Assembly (NCBI GenBank): GCA_037501455.1
Contig: CM074863.1
Location: 57,021,501-57,085,500, forward strand
DNA length: 64,000 nt
Direction: 5' to 3'
Source of the DNA: Lantana camara
Taxonomy: Eukaryota; Streptophyta; Magnoliopsida; Lamiales; Verbenaceae
Positions 9,294 through 21,351 of this stretch are shown here, in pieces. Under the pieces are notes generated by a model, which worked only from the letters and a program-made list of their open reading frames with translations, searched no databases and was not told the DNA's origin. The position numbers and the translations under genes are program-made. Position 1 is the first letter of the stretch. Each line of letters begins with the position of its first letter.

Positions 9294-12200
9294 ATGGCAA
9301 CCAAAAACCCTCTTGTATCGATCCTCGAGTCAAACAAGTTGACTGGTCCCAACTATTTTGATTGGCTGAGGAATCTAAAAATCATTTTAGATTCTGAGAA
9401 GAGAACTTATGTTCTCTTCGGGGGAGGCTCCCACTCGGGCCGAGCGGGATGCGATTCAGAAGTGGAAGGATAATAATCTCCAAGCTCGTTGCCTTATGTT
9501 GGTTAACATGTCTCTGGACTTGCAAAGGCAACATGAGGCTACGGAATTTGCTTGGGAGATTTACGACCACTTAGAGCAACTTTACCGCCCTCATGAACGT
9601 GTTACAAGGTATAACACTTCAAAGGAATTGTTCCACTTAAGAATGAGGGAAGGTTCAAGTGTCCTTGAATATGGACTCAAGTTTCTTGCCCTTACTGAGA
9701 AACTTGCTTCCATGGACATGCCACTGAAAGATGAGCTTTCAGTGGATTTGTTGCTAGCGTCGCTCCCACCATCATTCAACCCATTTGTCCTTAACTTCAA
9801 CATGAATCATGTTGGTGCTACTGTAGCTGAGCTGATTAGTCAGCTTGTGACTGCTGAAAGCACGATCAAGAAGGACAATAAGGTTTTGATGGTGAATGCT
9901 CCATCTTCCTCTTCCGGGCCTTCTAAAGGTAAGGGCAAGAAAGCCCAAAAGAAGAAGAAGAAACCCCTTAGGCCCACTGGTGGCATTTCGAAGGGGAAAG
10001 CCCAAAAGAAGAAGCGTGATCAGAAAGAGGATGTTTGCTTTCATTGTGGCAAAGCGGGACATTGGAGGAGAAATTGCCCAGAGTACAAGGCTACTCTAAA
10101 GAAAGGTATCTTTCTCGTTGAAGTAAATCTTTCTATTAATTCTAGTTCTTGGGTACTTGATACCGGTTGTGGAACTCATATCTGTAATGATGTACAGATG
10201 CTAAGTGAAGTCCAACAACTCAAAGAAGGAGAATGTGTCTTGAAGATCGGCGAAGGCTCAAACGTTGAAGCTCGAGCTTTAGGCACAATTAGATTAAATT
10301 TAGGTAATTTTGAGTTAGTCTTAAATAAAGTCCTTTATGTACCGAGCATTATGCATAATATAATTTCAGTTCCAATATTAGATTGTGAAGGTTATGAAAC
10401 TTATATTAAGAATGGTAAATACTTTATCAAACTTCCGTTCACATCGGTACAACTCTTCCGTTCACATCGGTACTCTAAGTAATGGACTTTACCTAACTCA
10501 AAATATCAATATTACGAATATACAACGAGAAACGAAGCGTAAGAGAGATGACAAAGTTTCAGCTCCCTTATGGCACGCTAGATTAGGACACATTTCCAAG
10601 AACAAAATTAGCAAGATAAACACTTTAGGATCATTCTTTGAAAATGATCTTAAGGAGCTAACTTCTTGCGAATCCTGTCTCAAAGGAAAAATGTCCAAAG
10701 TCCCTTTTAAAGGAACTGTGGAACGTGCCACTAAGGTTTTGGATTTGATCCATACTGATGTTTGTGGACCGCTTAGTGTAAGCACTAGAAACAATCATCA
10801 GTATTTCATAACCTTTACTGATGACTTTAGTCGGTATGGTTATGTATACTTAATGAAGTATAAATCTGAAGCTTTTGAGAAATTCTTAGAATTTCAAAAG
10901 GAGGTTGAGAACCAAACTGGTCACAAGATCAAAGCACTTCGATCTGATCGAGGAGGCGAGTATCTTAGTGAAGAATTCCTTAATCATCTCAAAGATAATG
11001 GGATTATCTCGCAGTGGACTCCTCCGGGAACTCCTCATCTTAATGGAGTTTCTGAGAGAAGGAATCGAACCCTACTTGATATGGTTCGTTCCATGATGAG
11101 TTTCACTGACTTACCACCTTCTTTCTGGGGTTATGCCCTAGAAAGTGCAGCAAAGATTTTGAATCTAGTTCCCTCTAAGTCAGTCCCTAAAACGCCCTAT
11201 GAAATGTGGCATAGTAAAATCCCTAGTTATTCTTACTTAAGAATTTGGGGTTGTCCTGCTTACGTGAAGAGGACAGTGGGAGATAAGTTAGAATCTCGTT
11301 CTAAGTTATGCTACTTTGTAGGTTATCCTAAGGAATCCATAGGATACTACTTCTATGATCAATCTGAGCAAAAGGTGTTTGTTTCAAGAAATGCCACTTT
11401 TCTTGAGGAACCGTTCCTTAAAGAAAAGAAAGGCAAGATCATAGAATTAGAAGAAGTACAAAGTGATCCTACACCACCCACTGAAGAAACGTCCCCTTCT
11501 GATCAACTACAACCAATCACGAATTTCGATACACACGTAAACCCTCCTCTGAGGCGTTCTAAACGCACTCCTAGATAGCCGGAGAGATGGTATGGATTCT
11601 TCCATGAAATCTCTCAAAAGGATAATGATCCTTTAACATATGAGGAGGCACTATCAGATTCTGACTCTGAACAGTGGATAGAAGCCATGAAATCCGAAAT
11701 GGATTCCATGAACTCCAACCAAGTTTGGACCTTGGTAGATTTGCCTGATGAGGTCAAACCCATAGGTTGCAAATGGATCTTTAAGAGAAAGCTTGGAGTT
11801 GATGGAAGCATTGCAGCCTACAAAGCAAGACTGGTTGCAAAAGTATTCACACAAAGACCCGGCGTGGACTTTGATGAAACCTTTTCGCCAGTTGCAATGC
11901 AAAAGTCTATTCGGATCATGCTTGCCATTGCTGCATATTATGACTATGAGATATGGCAAATGGATGTGAAAACTGCCTTTCTCAATGGTGACATTGACAA
12001 AGACATTTATATGGAGCAACCCATAGGTTTCACATTCAGTGGGAGTGAGCAAAAGGTTTGCAAACTCCAAAGATCAATCTATGGATTGAAACAGGCTTCT
12101 AGGAATTGCAACATTCGATTTGATGAATCAATCAAAGTGTTTGGCTTCATTCAAATTTCGAATGAGTCTTGTGTGTATAGAAAGGAATTGGAGACCTCAG

Positions 12201-13207
12201 TGCAATTCTTAGTACTTTATGTTGATGACATCCTTCTTATTGGGAATTCGAAGGATGACATGAAAGTGACTAAGTTATGGTTATCGAACCAATTCGAGAT
12301 GAAAGATCTTGGTGATGCGTCCTATATCCTTGGAATTAAAATCTCTAGAGATAGATCTAGAAGGTTAATAGGACTATCACAGTCGATGTACATTGACAAA
12401 GTATTGAAGAGATTCAATATGGAGTCAGCAAAGGTTAAGAACCTTCCTATGAGTGTAGGAACATGTCTTTCAAAAGCGATGTGTCCTAAGACTAACCTTG
12501 AGAAGGAAAGAATGATTCATACACCTTATGCATCAGCAATAGGTAGCATAATGTATGCAATGTTATGTACTCGACCGGATGTGGCTTATGCACTTAGTGT
12601 AACAAGTCGTTTCCAATCTGACCCTGGAGATGGTCACTGGGCTGCCATGAAGAATATTCTTAAGTACTTGAAAAATACTAAAGACTTATTCTTAGTTTAC
12701 GGAGGTCAGAAAGATCTTAATGTCGAAGGATACTGCGATGCGAGCTTTGCATCTGACTTAGATGATTTTAAGTCAATGTCAGGATACATTTTCTACCTAA
12801 ACGGCGGAGCGGTGTGTTGGAAGAGTTCCAAGCAAACTACCACTGCAGATTCGACCACTGAGGCCGAATACTTAGCTGCAAATGATGCAGCTAAGGAAGG
12901 TGTTTGGATTAGAAACTTCATTCAAGAGTTGAATGTTGTTCCTAGCATGAAAGACCCCATTACTGTGTTTTGTGACAACACTGGGGCGTTTGCTCAAGCA
13001 AGAGAACCAAGATCTCACCAAGGGACCAAACACATTATGAGGAAGTATCACCTAATCCGTGATATTATCAAAAGAGGAGATGTGCAAATTGAGAGGGTCA
13101 CATCAGCAGAGAACGTGGCAGATCCACTTACTAAACCCCTTAGTCGAGAAGCTTTCCAAGGTCATCTTCAGAAGATGGGACTTAGAGTAGCTTTAGAATG
13201 GCTTTGA
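9294..13207 (+). pseudogene. Copia gag-pol, unit 1 (broken)
   Basis: The gag ATG (MATKNPLVSI) is at 9294. The frame shifts near 9410-9425, after which gag continues with a CCHC zinc knuckle (CFHCGKAGHWRRNC), a protease motif (VLDTGCGTH), the GAG-pre-integrase/integrase region (LWHARLGH, DRGGEY), RT (YVDDILLIG) and RNase H (EAEYLAANDAA). Lesions are the gag frameshift, a net 13-nt insertion at about 10432-10455 that repeats TTCCGTTCACATCGGT, and an in-frame TAG at 11576-11578 where Gln is expected (R-stop-PERWYG). The RT part from 11579 to the stop at 13207 is otherwise open. Compared with unit 2 it has Val for Gly in VAKGFTQ and Cys for Trp in ASRNW. It is not functional as it stands. Confidence 0.93.
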
Positions 13208-13208
13208 C

Positions 13209-13223
13209 GGGCAAGTGGGAGAT
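13209..13223 (+). other. Polypurine tract, copia unit 1
   Basis: The purine-rich GGGCAAGTGGGAGAT lies directly before LTR2. The same tract precedes LTR3 at 21337-21351. Confidence 0.75.
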
Positions 13224-15163
13224 TGTTAGGAATAGTGCCCTAGAAAGCCGATTGTATATCCGCTTTGTGTTTTTCCTTATTGTAATCACAGACAATCTTT
13301 GAATGAAATAACGAATTGAGGCAACACTTCTTTATATGCTCTTGTTTGGTATGCGTTTACTTTAGCTGTGCATGTATGAGAACTCCCCTAATCCTGATGA
13401 CTTTAGGACTCTACCATTTAGGTGAAATGGTTCATGAAACGAGCCCTATATCACATAAGTCATGATTAGTAAATTACTCCAAGCCGATGAGTCCTACAGA
13501 CAGTGGGAGTGTCAACCTGACTCCTCTAAGGCTTGCTTGTGGGATCACGCCCTTAAGAAGGACCACCTTGTTTCATGGAGGTGCAAAGTGTATAGTTGAT
13601 ACGTGCGTGATACATGAGGGTGCTTACTTTAATAAGTAAGTTCACTGAGGTGCCCCGTGTGAGAACATTCCTAAATGGGAAAGGAAGTTTCTATTTCAGG
13701 AAATGGAAACTTCCAGATTAGGAAATATCTCACGAGTCATTGATGTGATTAATTGATCCTTAGACTTGAGGTTCCTTGTCACCTTATGAGTTAACTCTGT
13801 AGTCTTAGGTATAAGCTTTAAAGGGTGTCGCCTTAGACAACTGATTCAAGGCTTATGCTGGGGCTGCACAAGTGATTCATGAAAGTGAATGAGAATCAAG
13901 AAAGGACCTACACTTGCATTTGCAAGGTGATCTCTTATTGTGTAAGTCATTCATATGCCATATGGAGTCCTTGGCCAAGGCAGTAGATCAAGACATCAAG
14001 AAAAGGGTTTCTTGGATTGAGATCAAATGGATATGAAATGCACTTAGCTTTAAGACCGGATTATTAGGGTTCTGATTATTCCCTTACCCTAGATCTTGGT
14101 TGAGAGATAGTAAGTAGGAGGATTGTATCTCACATGAATCAATGACTTAAAGGTTCTGTCGAATCCGAACATTCCAATTCAGCTAGGGGTTAAACACCTG
14201 TTGCTAGACTATGGTCGTTTAATCTGTGGACTGATTAATTAATTAGTGAATTAATTAATTAGGGTCACTGCTAATTGAATTGAGAACCTAGAGGGTCACA
14301 CACAACAACTTGGTTACATGAGTTGAGGCTTAAAAATGATTAAATGAGTTAATCGGGCCTAGAGGGTTCCACACATGTGGGTCACGTGAGTGACACGTGT
14401 CCTTGTGACACGTGTCCCACACGTGTGAATATATATATTGTATATATATATTAAATAATTAAATGTGTTAATTATTTAATAGACTTTGGTTTAATTTTGA
14501 ATTAAAAAGAAAGTCTAATTTTGGAGAAAAATAATCTAGTTAATTAATTATGAATTAATTAATTAGATAAAATAAGTTATTTATTTTAAATAAATAAAGT
14601 ATAAAATTATCCAAAAATAGTTTGGATATTTTAGCTCTCTTGAAAGTTGATTTGAATTAGAATTCAAAGTCAAAGTTGGAAATTACTTGATGATCAAGTA
14701 ATAGGAGAGAGAGGGACCAAATCCTTGCCCAACAAGGAATAGGTTCGGCCGTCCCTCTCCCTTTCCTAGTTATATGGGAGCTCATGCTCCCCTTTAGAGC
14801 TAATTGGCAATTCTTTTGGTTCATGTGTTGAACACCTTCCTTTCTCCAAGATTAAATAAAACTCTAGGTTAAACCTAAACACTAACTAGAGAACTAGCAT
14901 CCTTACTAGTTAGATTGTGATCAAGTTGGTGGACTTTCTCTAGAGAGCTTCAAGTTAGAAGTTTGAAGATTCGAGCTTTACCAAGGAGAGGGGATCAAGC
15001 CGCGAGAAGAGCGTTCTTGGGTGGCTTGAAACGCTTCAAGAAAGAATAAAAGAAAAGTAAGTTTTCTATCTCTACGAATTTGGATACACGATTGCGAGTC
15101 CTAGATCCTTTTGTTGGGAAAATTTTTTAAATTCCGCTGCTTTCTGATTCGTGTTTTCCAACA
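13224..15163 (+). repeat. Copia LTR2 (shared middle LTR)
   Basis: It serves as 3' LTR of unit 1 and 5' LTR of unit 2. It agrees with LTR3 at many 5' sites (for example GTGCAAAG near 13581) but with LTR1 in the 3' part (ACTCTAGGTTAAACC near 14870), so it looks mosaic. It has lost about 17 bp in the G-box cluster (about 14370) and its TATA position reads CTAGTTATA (14766-14777), so promoter strength is probably reduced. Confidence 0.93.
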
Positions 15164-17434
15164 AGTGGTATCAGAGCCACCTCGTTAATCGTGTTTCTGA
15201 TTCGTCTCAATTATTCTGAATTTGGTAGATATTCTTAGGCTTTGATACGAATCAGGTATTCATGAGTTCTTTTAGAAAGCCTGATATACGAAACTGTAAT
15301 TTTTCTTAAATTTCTAAAACTGTTTTTTGAAAACCGTTTAGATTGAAATATGTTTAAATATTTTTTTTTTTGAATTTTGGATTGTTGTTGGTTTTTTGAA
15401 CCAATAGTACGAAACACGAAATCGCGTTACGAAAACACGAGCCTGGACGTGCTAAGGCGTAGCACGCCCAGGCCCGCGCGCCCGCCCGCCCAGCAGTCCC
15501 GCAACCGCACGGGACTGCCCACCACTGCCGTCCGCCAGCGCCTAGGCGTGCCCGCACATCCCTCCCGCAACCGTGCGGGAGCCTACCGGTCACGTCCGCC
15601 CATCCCCGCCCAGCTGATGCGCGCGACGCGCGCGAGGATGCGCGCCATGCGAGCGGGGGCTGGCAGCTCACGCTGCCGGCTGCGCGCGATGCTGCGCGTC
15701 TGCCGGGCTTGGTCTCGGGCGGGCGTGCAGTCCGTTCCGGGCCCTTCGTTTCGCGATCTTGATTTTCGTGTTTAGTCCAATCCAATCCCGATTTAATTTT
15801 TCTGAAAAATTTTATTTATTAAATTTGAATTATTTTGAAATAATTGTTTAAATTGGGATTTTAGAAATTTAAGCGATTTAAACTTTGGAAAAATTACAAT
15901 CTTTATTTTCTGAAAATATTGAAAGAATAAAATTATTAATTTTCAGAAATTAATTGAAATTTTATTAGTTCATTGTTTTTCGGGTTTTATAGAAAAGGCT
16001 CTTGAACAAGAATTGCATCTAAGTCGTGTTTTAAGCTATTAGCGGTTAAGGCGAGAATTTTAATTTATTGGTTAAATTTAAATTCTTGCAAAAGCTTGTT
16101 AGGTGATCATTGGTTTAGACTTATGTATGGTTTTAATTTATGCACATGGATGGTTTAAATTGGGGTTGGAGCCCTATAGTTGCGTTTTTCAATTGAGGTT
16201 GGAGCCTCACTTATATGCGTACTGTTATGTGATTTATTATGTGGCTTTCCATATTACTGTTTTTGAGGCCGGGGTATGCCCCGTGTAATTGTCTAAGGCC
16301 AATATGAAGATTGAGCCTTATTACTTTATGTCTTTTTCTTTTTATTGTAATTTGAGAGTAGAGATAGGTGGTGAGGTTTTATTTTCATTTTTGGAGACAA
16401 TGCACCCATGGAGTAAGATGGACCACATTCAAGTAACAAGGAGGCCATAAGTGAAGACCCCTCAAAATGTTAGGGAGGGGAATCTCAATTGTTAAATGTA
16501 ATTGAGATAGGGCTCGTATTTTGTTTCCGCTTTCCCTTATGTGATTTAAACTGTTTATGTGGCATATATGTTAGAACTTGTGATTGTGGAGTGGCTCCCA
16601 CATATCACGCATAAGATAGGTAGAACCCATGATCATTACATGTTAGTATCATGCTAGGACATGTTATCTGTTTATGTGCTTGTTTGAAATGCATTTAAGT
16701 GTACTTGCATTAATCACGACAAATAAAATTGGATAACATATATGTTGGTGAGGTCGAACCGGACAACTCTCCGGTTGATTCGAAAATTCCCATTAAATAT
16801 TAAGCTAATTTCGAACAAATAGGTATTTAAATTCGAGATGCAAATTTTGAATTAAATTCCTAGCATTCCATCAATAGGTTTTAAGTTTAGTAAGTGAAAC
16901 TAGTTATTGTCCACGAGTCGTGGGATAGCTAGTGGAGCTTATTAGTTCTTAGTTACCTAATTGATCATTTTAAATGATCAATATTTCATGGTCAATTTTA
17001 GCAAGGGCGATGTCCGCGAGTCGTGGGTCGTTCGAACTAAGTTTTGATCATGATCTTATGATTGATGGGTCTAGCTTAACGCCTAAGTAAATATGGATGT
17101 CGCACGAGTCGTGGGTCCATATTGAAAGATAGGTCATGCAAAAATAATTACTAAGAGTTCTAAAGGTGTTAGAATTGGTAAGTTGTACCTACCTAGGGTT
17201 CTTGCTTAGAATGTCCGCGAGTCGTGGGTTCGAGGTAAAATGCCTAGGATCTTAGTACCCATTGGGAAACGTGTTCCTCTTAGATCTTTGGGAATTATAG
17301 ATCTTTGAAAAATAGTGGGAGCTACATTAGATTAAAGACCTTATCTTTTGTATATCGTTATAATTCAGCATGCTCACTAGTTCTCTGTTTTACCATTTAG
17401 CTCGTAGATTCTGTGATTCTCTACGTGTTTTGAA
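15164..17434 (+). other. Primer site and structured leader of copia unit 2
   Basis: TGGTATCAGAGCC is at 15166-15178. The GC island (about 15441-15760) repeats the unit 1 hairpins at 15441-15473, 15494-15517 (one stem pair lost) and 15562-15581 (identical). A small part of the island is deleted relative to unit 1. The four CGAGTCGTGGG motifs are at 16908, 17011, 17098 and 17212. Confidence 0.75.
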
Positions 17435-20400
17435 ATGGCAACCAAAAACCCTCTTGTATCGATCCTCGAGTCAAACAAGTTGACTGGTCCCAACTATTTT
17501 GATTGGCTGAGGAATCTAAAAATCATTTTAGATTCTGAGAAGAGAACTTATGTTCTCTTCGGGGGAGGCTCCCGCTCGGGCCGAGCGGGATGCGATTCAG
17601 AAGTGGAAGGATAATAATCTCCAAGCTCGTTGCCTTATGTTGGTTAACATATCTTCGGACTTGCAAAGGCAACATGAGGCTACGGAATTTGCTTGGGAGA
17701 TTTACGACCACTTAGAGCAACTTTACCGCCTTCATGAATGTGTTACAAGGTATAACACTTCAAAGGAATTGTTCCACTTAAGAATGAGGGAAGGTTCAAG
17801 TGTCCATGAATATGGACTCAAGTTTCTTGCCCTTACTGAGAAACTTGCTTCCATGGACATGCCACTGAAAGATGAGCTTTCAGTGGATTTGTTGCTAGCG
17901 TCGCTCCCACCATCATTCAACCCATTTGTCCTTAACTTCAACATGAATCATGCTGGTGCTACTGTAGCTGAGCTGATTAGTCAGCTTGTGACTGCTGAAA
18001 GCACGATCAAGAAGGACAATAAGGTTTTGATGGTGAATGCTCCATCTTCCTCTTCTGGGCCTTCTAAAGGTAAGGGCAAGAAAGCCCAAAAGAAGAAGAA
18101 GAAACCCCTTAGGCCCACTGGTGGCATTTCGAAGGGGAAAGCCCAAAAGAAGAAGCGTGATCAGAAAGAGGATGTTTGCTTTCATTGTGGCAAAGCGGGA
18201 CATTGGAGGAGAAACTGCCCAGAGTACAAGGCTACTCTAAAGAAAGGTATCTTTCTCGTTGAAGTAAATCTTTCTATTAATTCTAGTTCTTGGGTACTTG
18301 ATACCGGTTGTGGAACTCATATCTGTAATGATGTACATATGCTAAGTGAAGTCCAACAACTCAAAGAAGGAGAATGTGTCTTGAAGATCGGCGATGGCTC
18401 AAACGTTGAAGCTCGAGCTTTAGGCACAATTAGATTAGATTTAGGTAATTTTGAGTTAGTCTTAAATAAAGTCTTTTATGTACCGAACATTATGCGTAAT
18501 ATAATTTCAGTTCCAATATTAGATTGTGAAGGTTATGAAACTTATATTAAGAATGGTAAATACTTTATCAAACGGAACAACTCTTCCGTTCACATCGGTA
18601 CTCTAAGTAATGAACTTTACCTAACTCAAAATATCAATATTATGAATATACAACGAGAAACGAAGCGTAAGAGAGATGAAAAAGTTTCAGCTCCCTTATG
18701 GCACGCTAGATTAGGACACATTTCCAAGAACAGAATTAGCAAGATAAACACTTTAGGGTCATTCTTTGAAAATGATCTTAAGGAGTTAACTTCTTGCGAA
18801 TCCTGTCTCAAAGGAAAAATGTCCAAAGTCCCTTTTAAAGGAACTGTGGAACGTGCCACTAAGGTTTTGGATTTGATCCATACTGATGTTTGTGGACCGC
18901 TTAGTGTAAGCACTAGAAACAATCATCAGTATTTCATAACCTTTACTGATGACTTTAGTCGGTATGGTTATGTATACTTAATGAAGTATAAATCTGAAGC
19001 TTTTGAGAAATTCTTAGAATTTCAAAAGGAGGTTGAGAACCAAACTGGTCACAAGATCAAAGCACTTCGATCTGATCGAGGAGGCGAGTATCTTAGTGAA
19101 GAATTCCTTAATCATCTCAAAGATAATGGGATTATCTCTCAGTGGACTCCTCCGGGAACTCCTCATCTTAATGGAGTTTCTGAGAGAAGGAATCGAACCC
19201 TACTTGATATGGTTCGTTCCATGATGAGTTTCACTGACTTACCACCTTCTTTCTGGGGTTATGCCCTAGAAAGTGCAGCAAAGATTTTGAATCTAGTTCC
19301 CTCTAAGTCAGTCCCTAAAACGCCCTATGAAATGTGGCATAGTAAAATCCCTAGTTATTCTTACTTAAGAATTTGGGGTTGTCCTGCTTACGTGAAGAGG
19401 ACAGTGGGAGATAAGTTAGAATCTCGTTCTAAGTTATGCTACTTTGTAGGTTATCCTAAGGAATCCATAGGATACTACTTCTATGATCAATCTGAGCAAA
19501 AGGTGTTTGTTTCAAGAAATGCCACTTTTCTTGAGGAACCGTTCCTTAAAGAAAAGAAAGGCAAGATCATAGAATTAGAAGAAGTACAAAGTGATCCTAC
19601 ACCACCCACTGAAGAAACGTCCCCTTCTGATCAACTACAACCAATCACGAATTTCGATACACACGTAAATCCTCCTCTGAGGCGTTCTAAACGCACTCCT
19701 AGATAGCCGGAGAGATGGTATGGATTCTTCCATGAAATCTCTCAAAAGGATAATGATCCTTTAACATATGAGGAGGCACTATCAGATTCTGACTCTGAAC
19801 AGTGGATAGAAGCCATGAAATCCGAAATGGATTCCATGAACTCCAACCAAGTTTGGACCTTGGTAGATTTGCCTGATGGGGTCAAACCCATAGGTTGCAA
19901 ATGGATCTTTAAGAGAAAGCTTGGAGTTGATGGAAGCATTGCAGCCTACAAAGCAAGACTGGTTGCAAAAGGATTCACACAAAGACCCGACATGGACTTT
20001 GATGAAACCTTTTCGCCAGTTGCAATGCAAAAGTCTATTCGGATCATGCTTGCCATTGCTGCATATTATGACTATGAGATATGGCAAATGGATGTGAAAA
20101 CTGCCTTTCTCAATGGTGACATTGACAAAGACATTTATATGGAGCAACCCATAGGTTTCACATTCAGTGGGAGTGAGCAAAAGGTTTGCAAACTCCAAAG
20201 ATCAATCTATGGATTGAAACAGGCTTCTAGGAATTGGAACATTCGATTTGATGAATCAATCAAAGCGTTTGGCTTCATTCAAATTTCGAATGAGTCTTGT
20301 GTGTATAGAAAGGAATTGGAGACCTCAGTGCAATTCTTAGTACTTTATGTTGATGACATCCTTCTTATTGGGAATTCGAAGGATGACATGAAAGTGACTA

Positions 20401-21335
20401 AGTTATGGTTATCGAACCAATTCGAGATGAAAGATCTTGGTGATGCGTCCTATATCCTTGGAATTAAAATCTCTAGAGATAGATCTAGAAGGTTAATAAG
20501 ACTATCACAGTCGATGTACATTGACAAAGTATTGAAGAGATTCAATATGGAGTCAGCAAAGGTTAAGAACCTTCCTATGAGTGTAGGAACATGTCTTTCA
20601 AAAGCGATGTGTCCTAAGACTAACCTTGAGAAGGAAAGAATGATTCATACACCTTATGCATCAGCAATAGGTAGCATAATGTATGCAATGTTATGTACTC
20701 GACCGGATGTGGCTTATGCACTTAGTGTAACAAGTCGTTTCCAATCTGACCCTGGAGATGGTCACTGGGCTGCCATGAAGAACATTCTTAAGTACTTGAA
20801 AAATACTAAAGATTTATTCTTAGTTTACGGAGGTCAGAAAGATCTTAATGTCGAAGGATACTGCGATGCGAGCTTTGCATCTGACTTAGATGATTTTAAG
20901 TCAATGTCAGGATACATTTTCTACCTAAACGGCGGAGCAGTGTGTTGGAAGAGTTCCAAGCAAACTACCACTGCAGATTCGACCACTGAGGCCGAATACT
21001 TAGCTGCAAATGATGCAGCTAAGGAAGGTGTTTGGATTAGAAACTTCATTCAAGAGTTGAATGTTGTTCCTAGCATGAAAGACCCCATTACTGTGTTTTG
21101 TGACAACACTGGGGCGGTTGCTCAAGCAAGAGAACCAAGATCTCACCAAGGGACCAAACACATTATGAGGAAGTATCACCTAATCCGTGATATTATCAAA
21201 AGAGGAGATGTGCAAATTGAGAGGGTCACATCAGCAGAGAACGTGGCAGATCCACTTACTAAACCCCTTAGTCGAGAAGCTTTCCAAGGTCATCTTCAGA
21301 AGATGGGACTTAGAGTAGCTTTAGAATGGCTTTGA
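17435..21335 (+). pseudogene. Copia gag-pol, unit 2 (two lesions)
   Basis: The gag ATG is at 17435. The same frameshift as in unit 1 occurs near 17551-17566; from 17550 one open stretch of 718 codons covers most of gag, the zinc knuckle (Cys near residue 210), protease (Asp-Thr-Gly near 251), pre-integrase and integrase. A TAG at 19704-19706, identical to that in unit 1, separates it from the RT/RNase H part, which is open to the stop at 21335 (YVDDILLIG present). The 13-nt insertion of unit 1 is absent. Removing these lesions in thought leaves a standard copia polyprotein, so this is the better preserved unit, but it is still non-autonomous. Confidence 0.93.
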
Positions 21336-21351
21336 CGGGCAAGTGGGAGAT

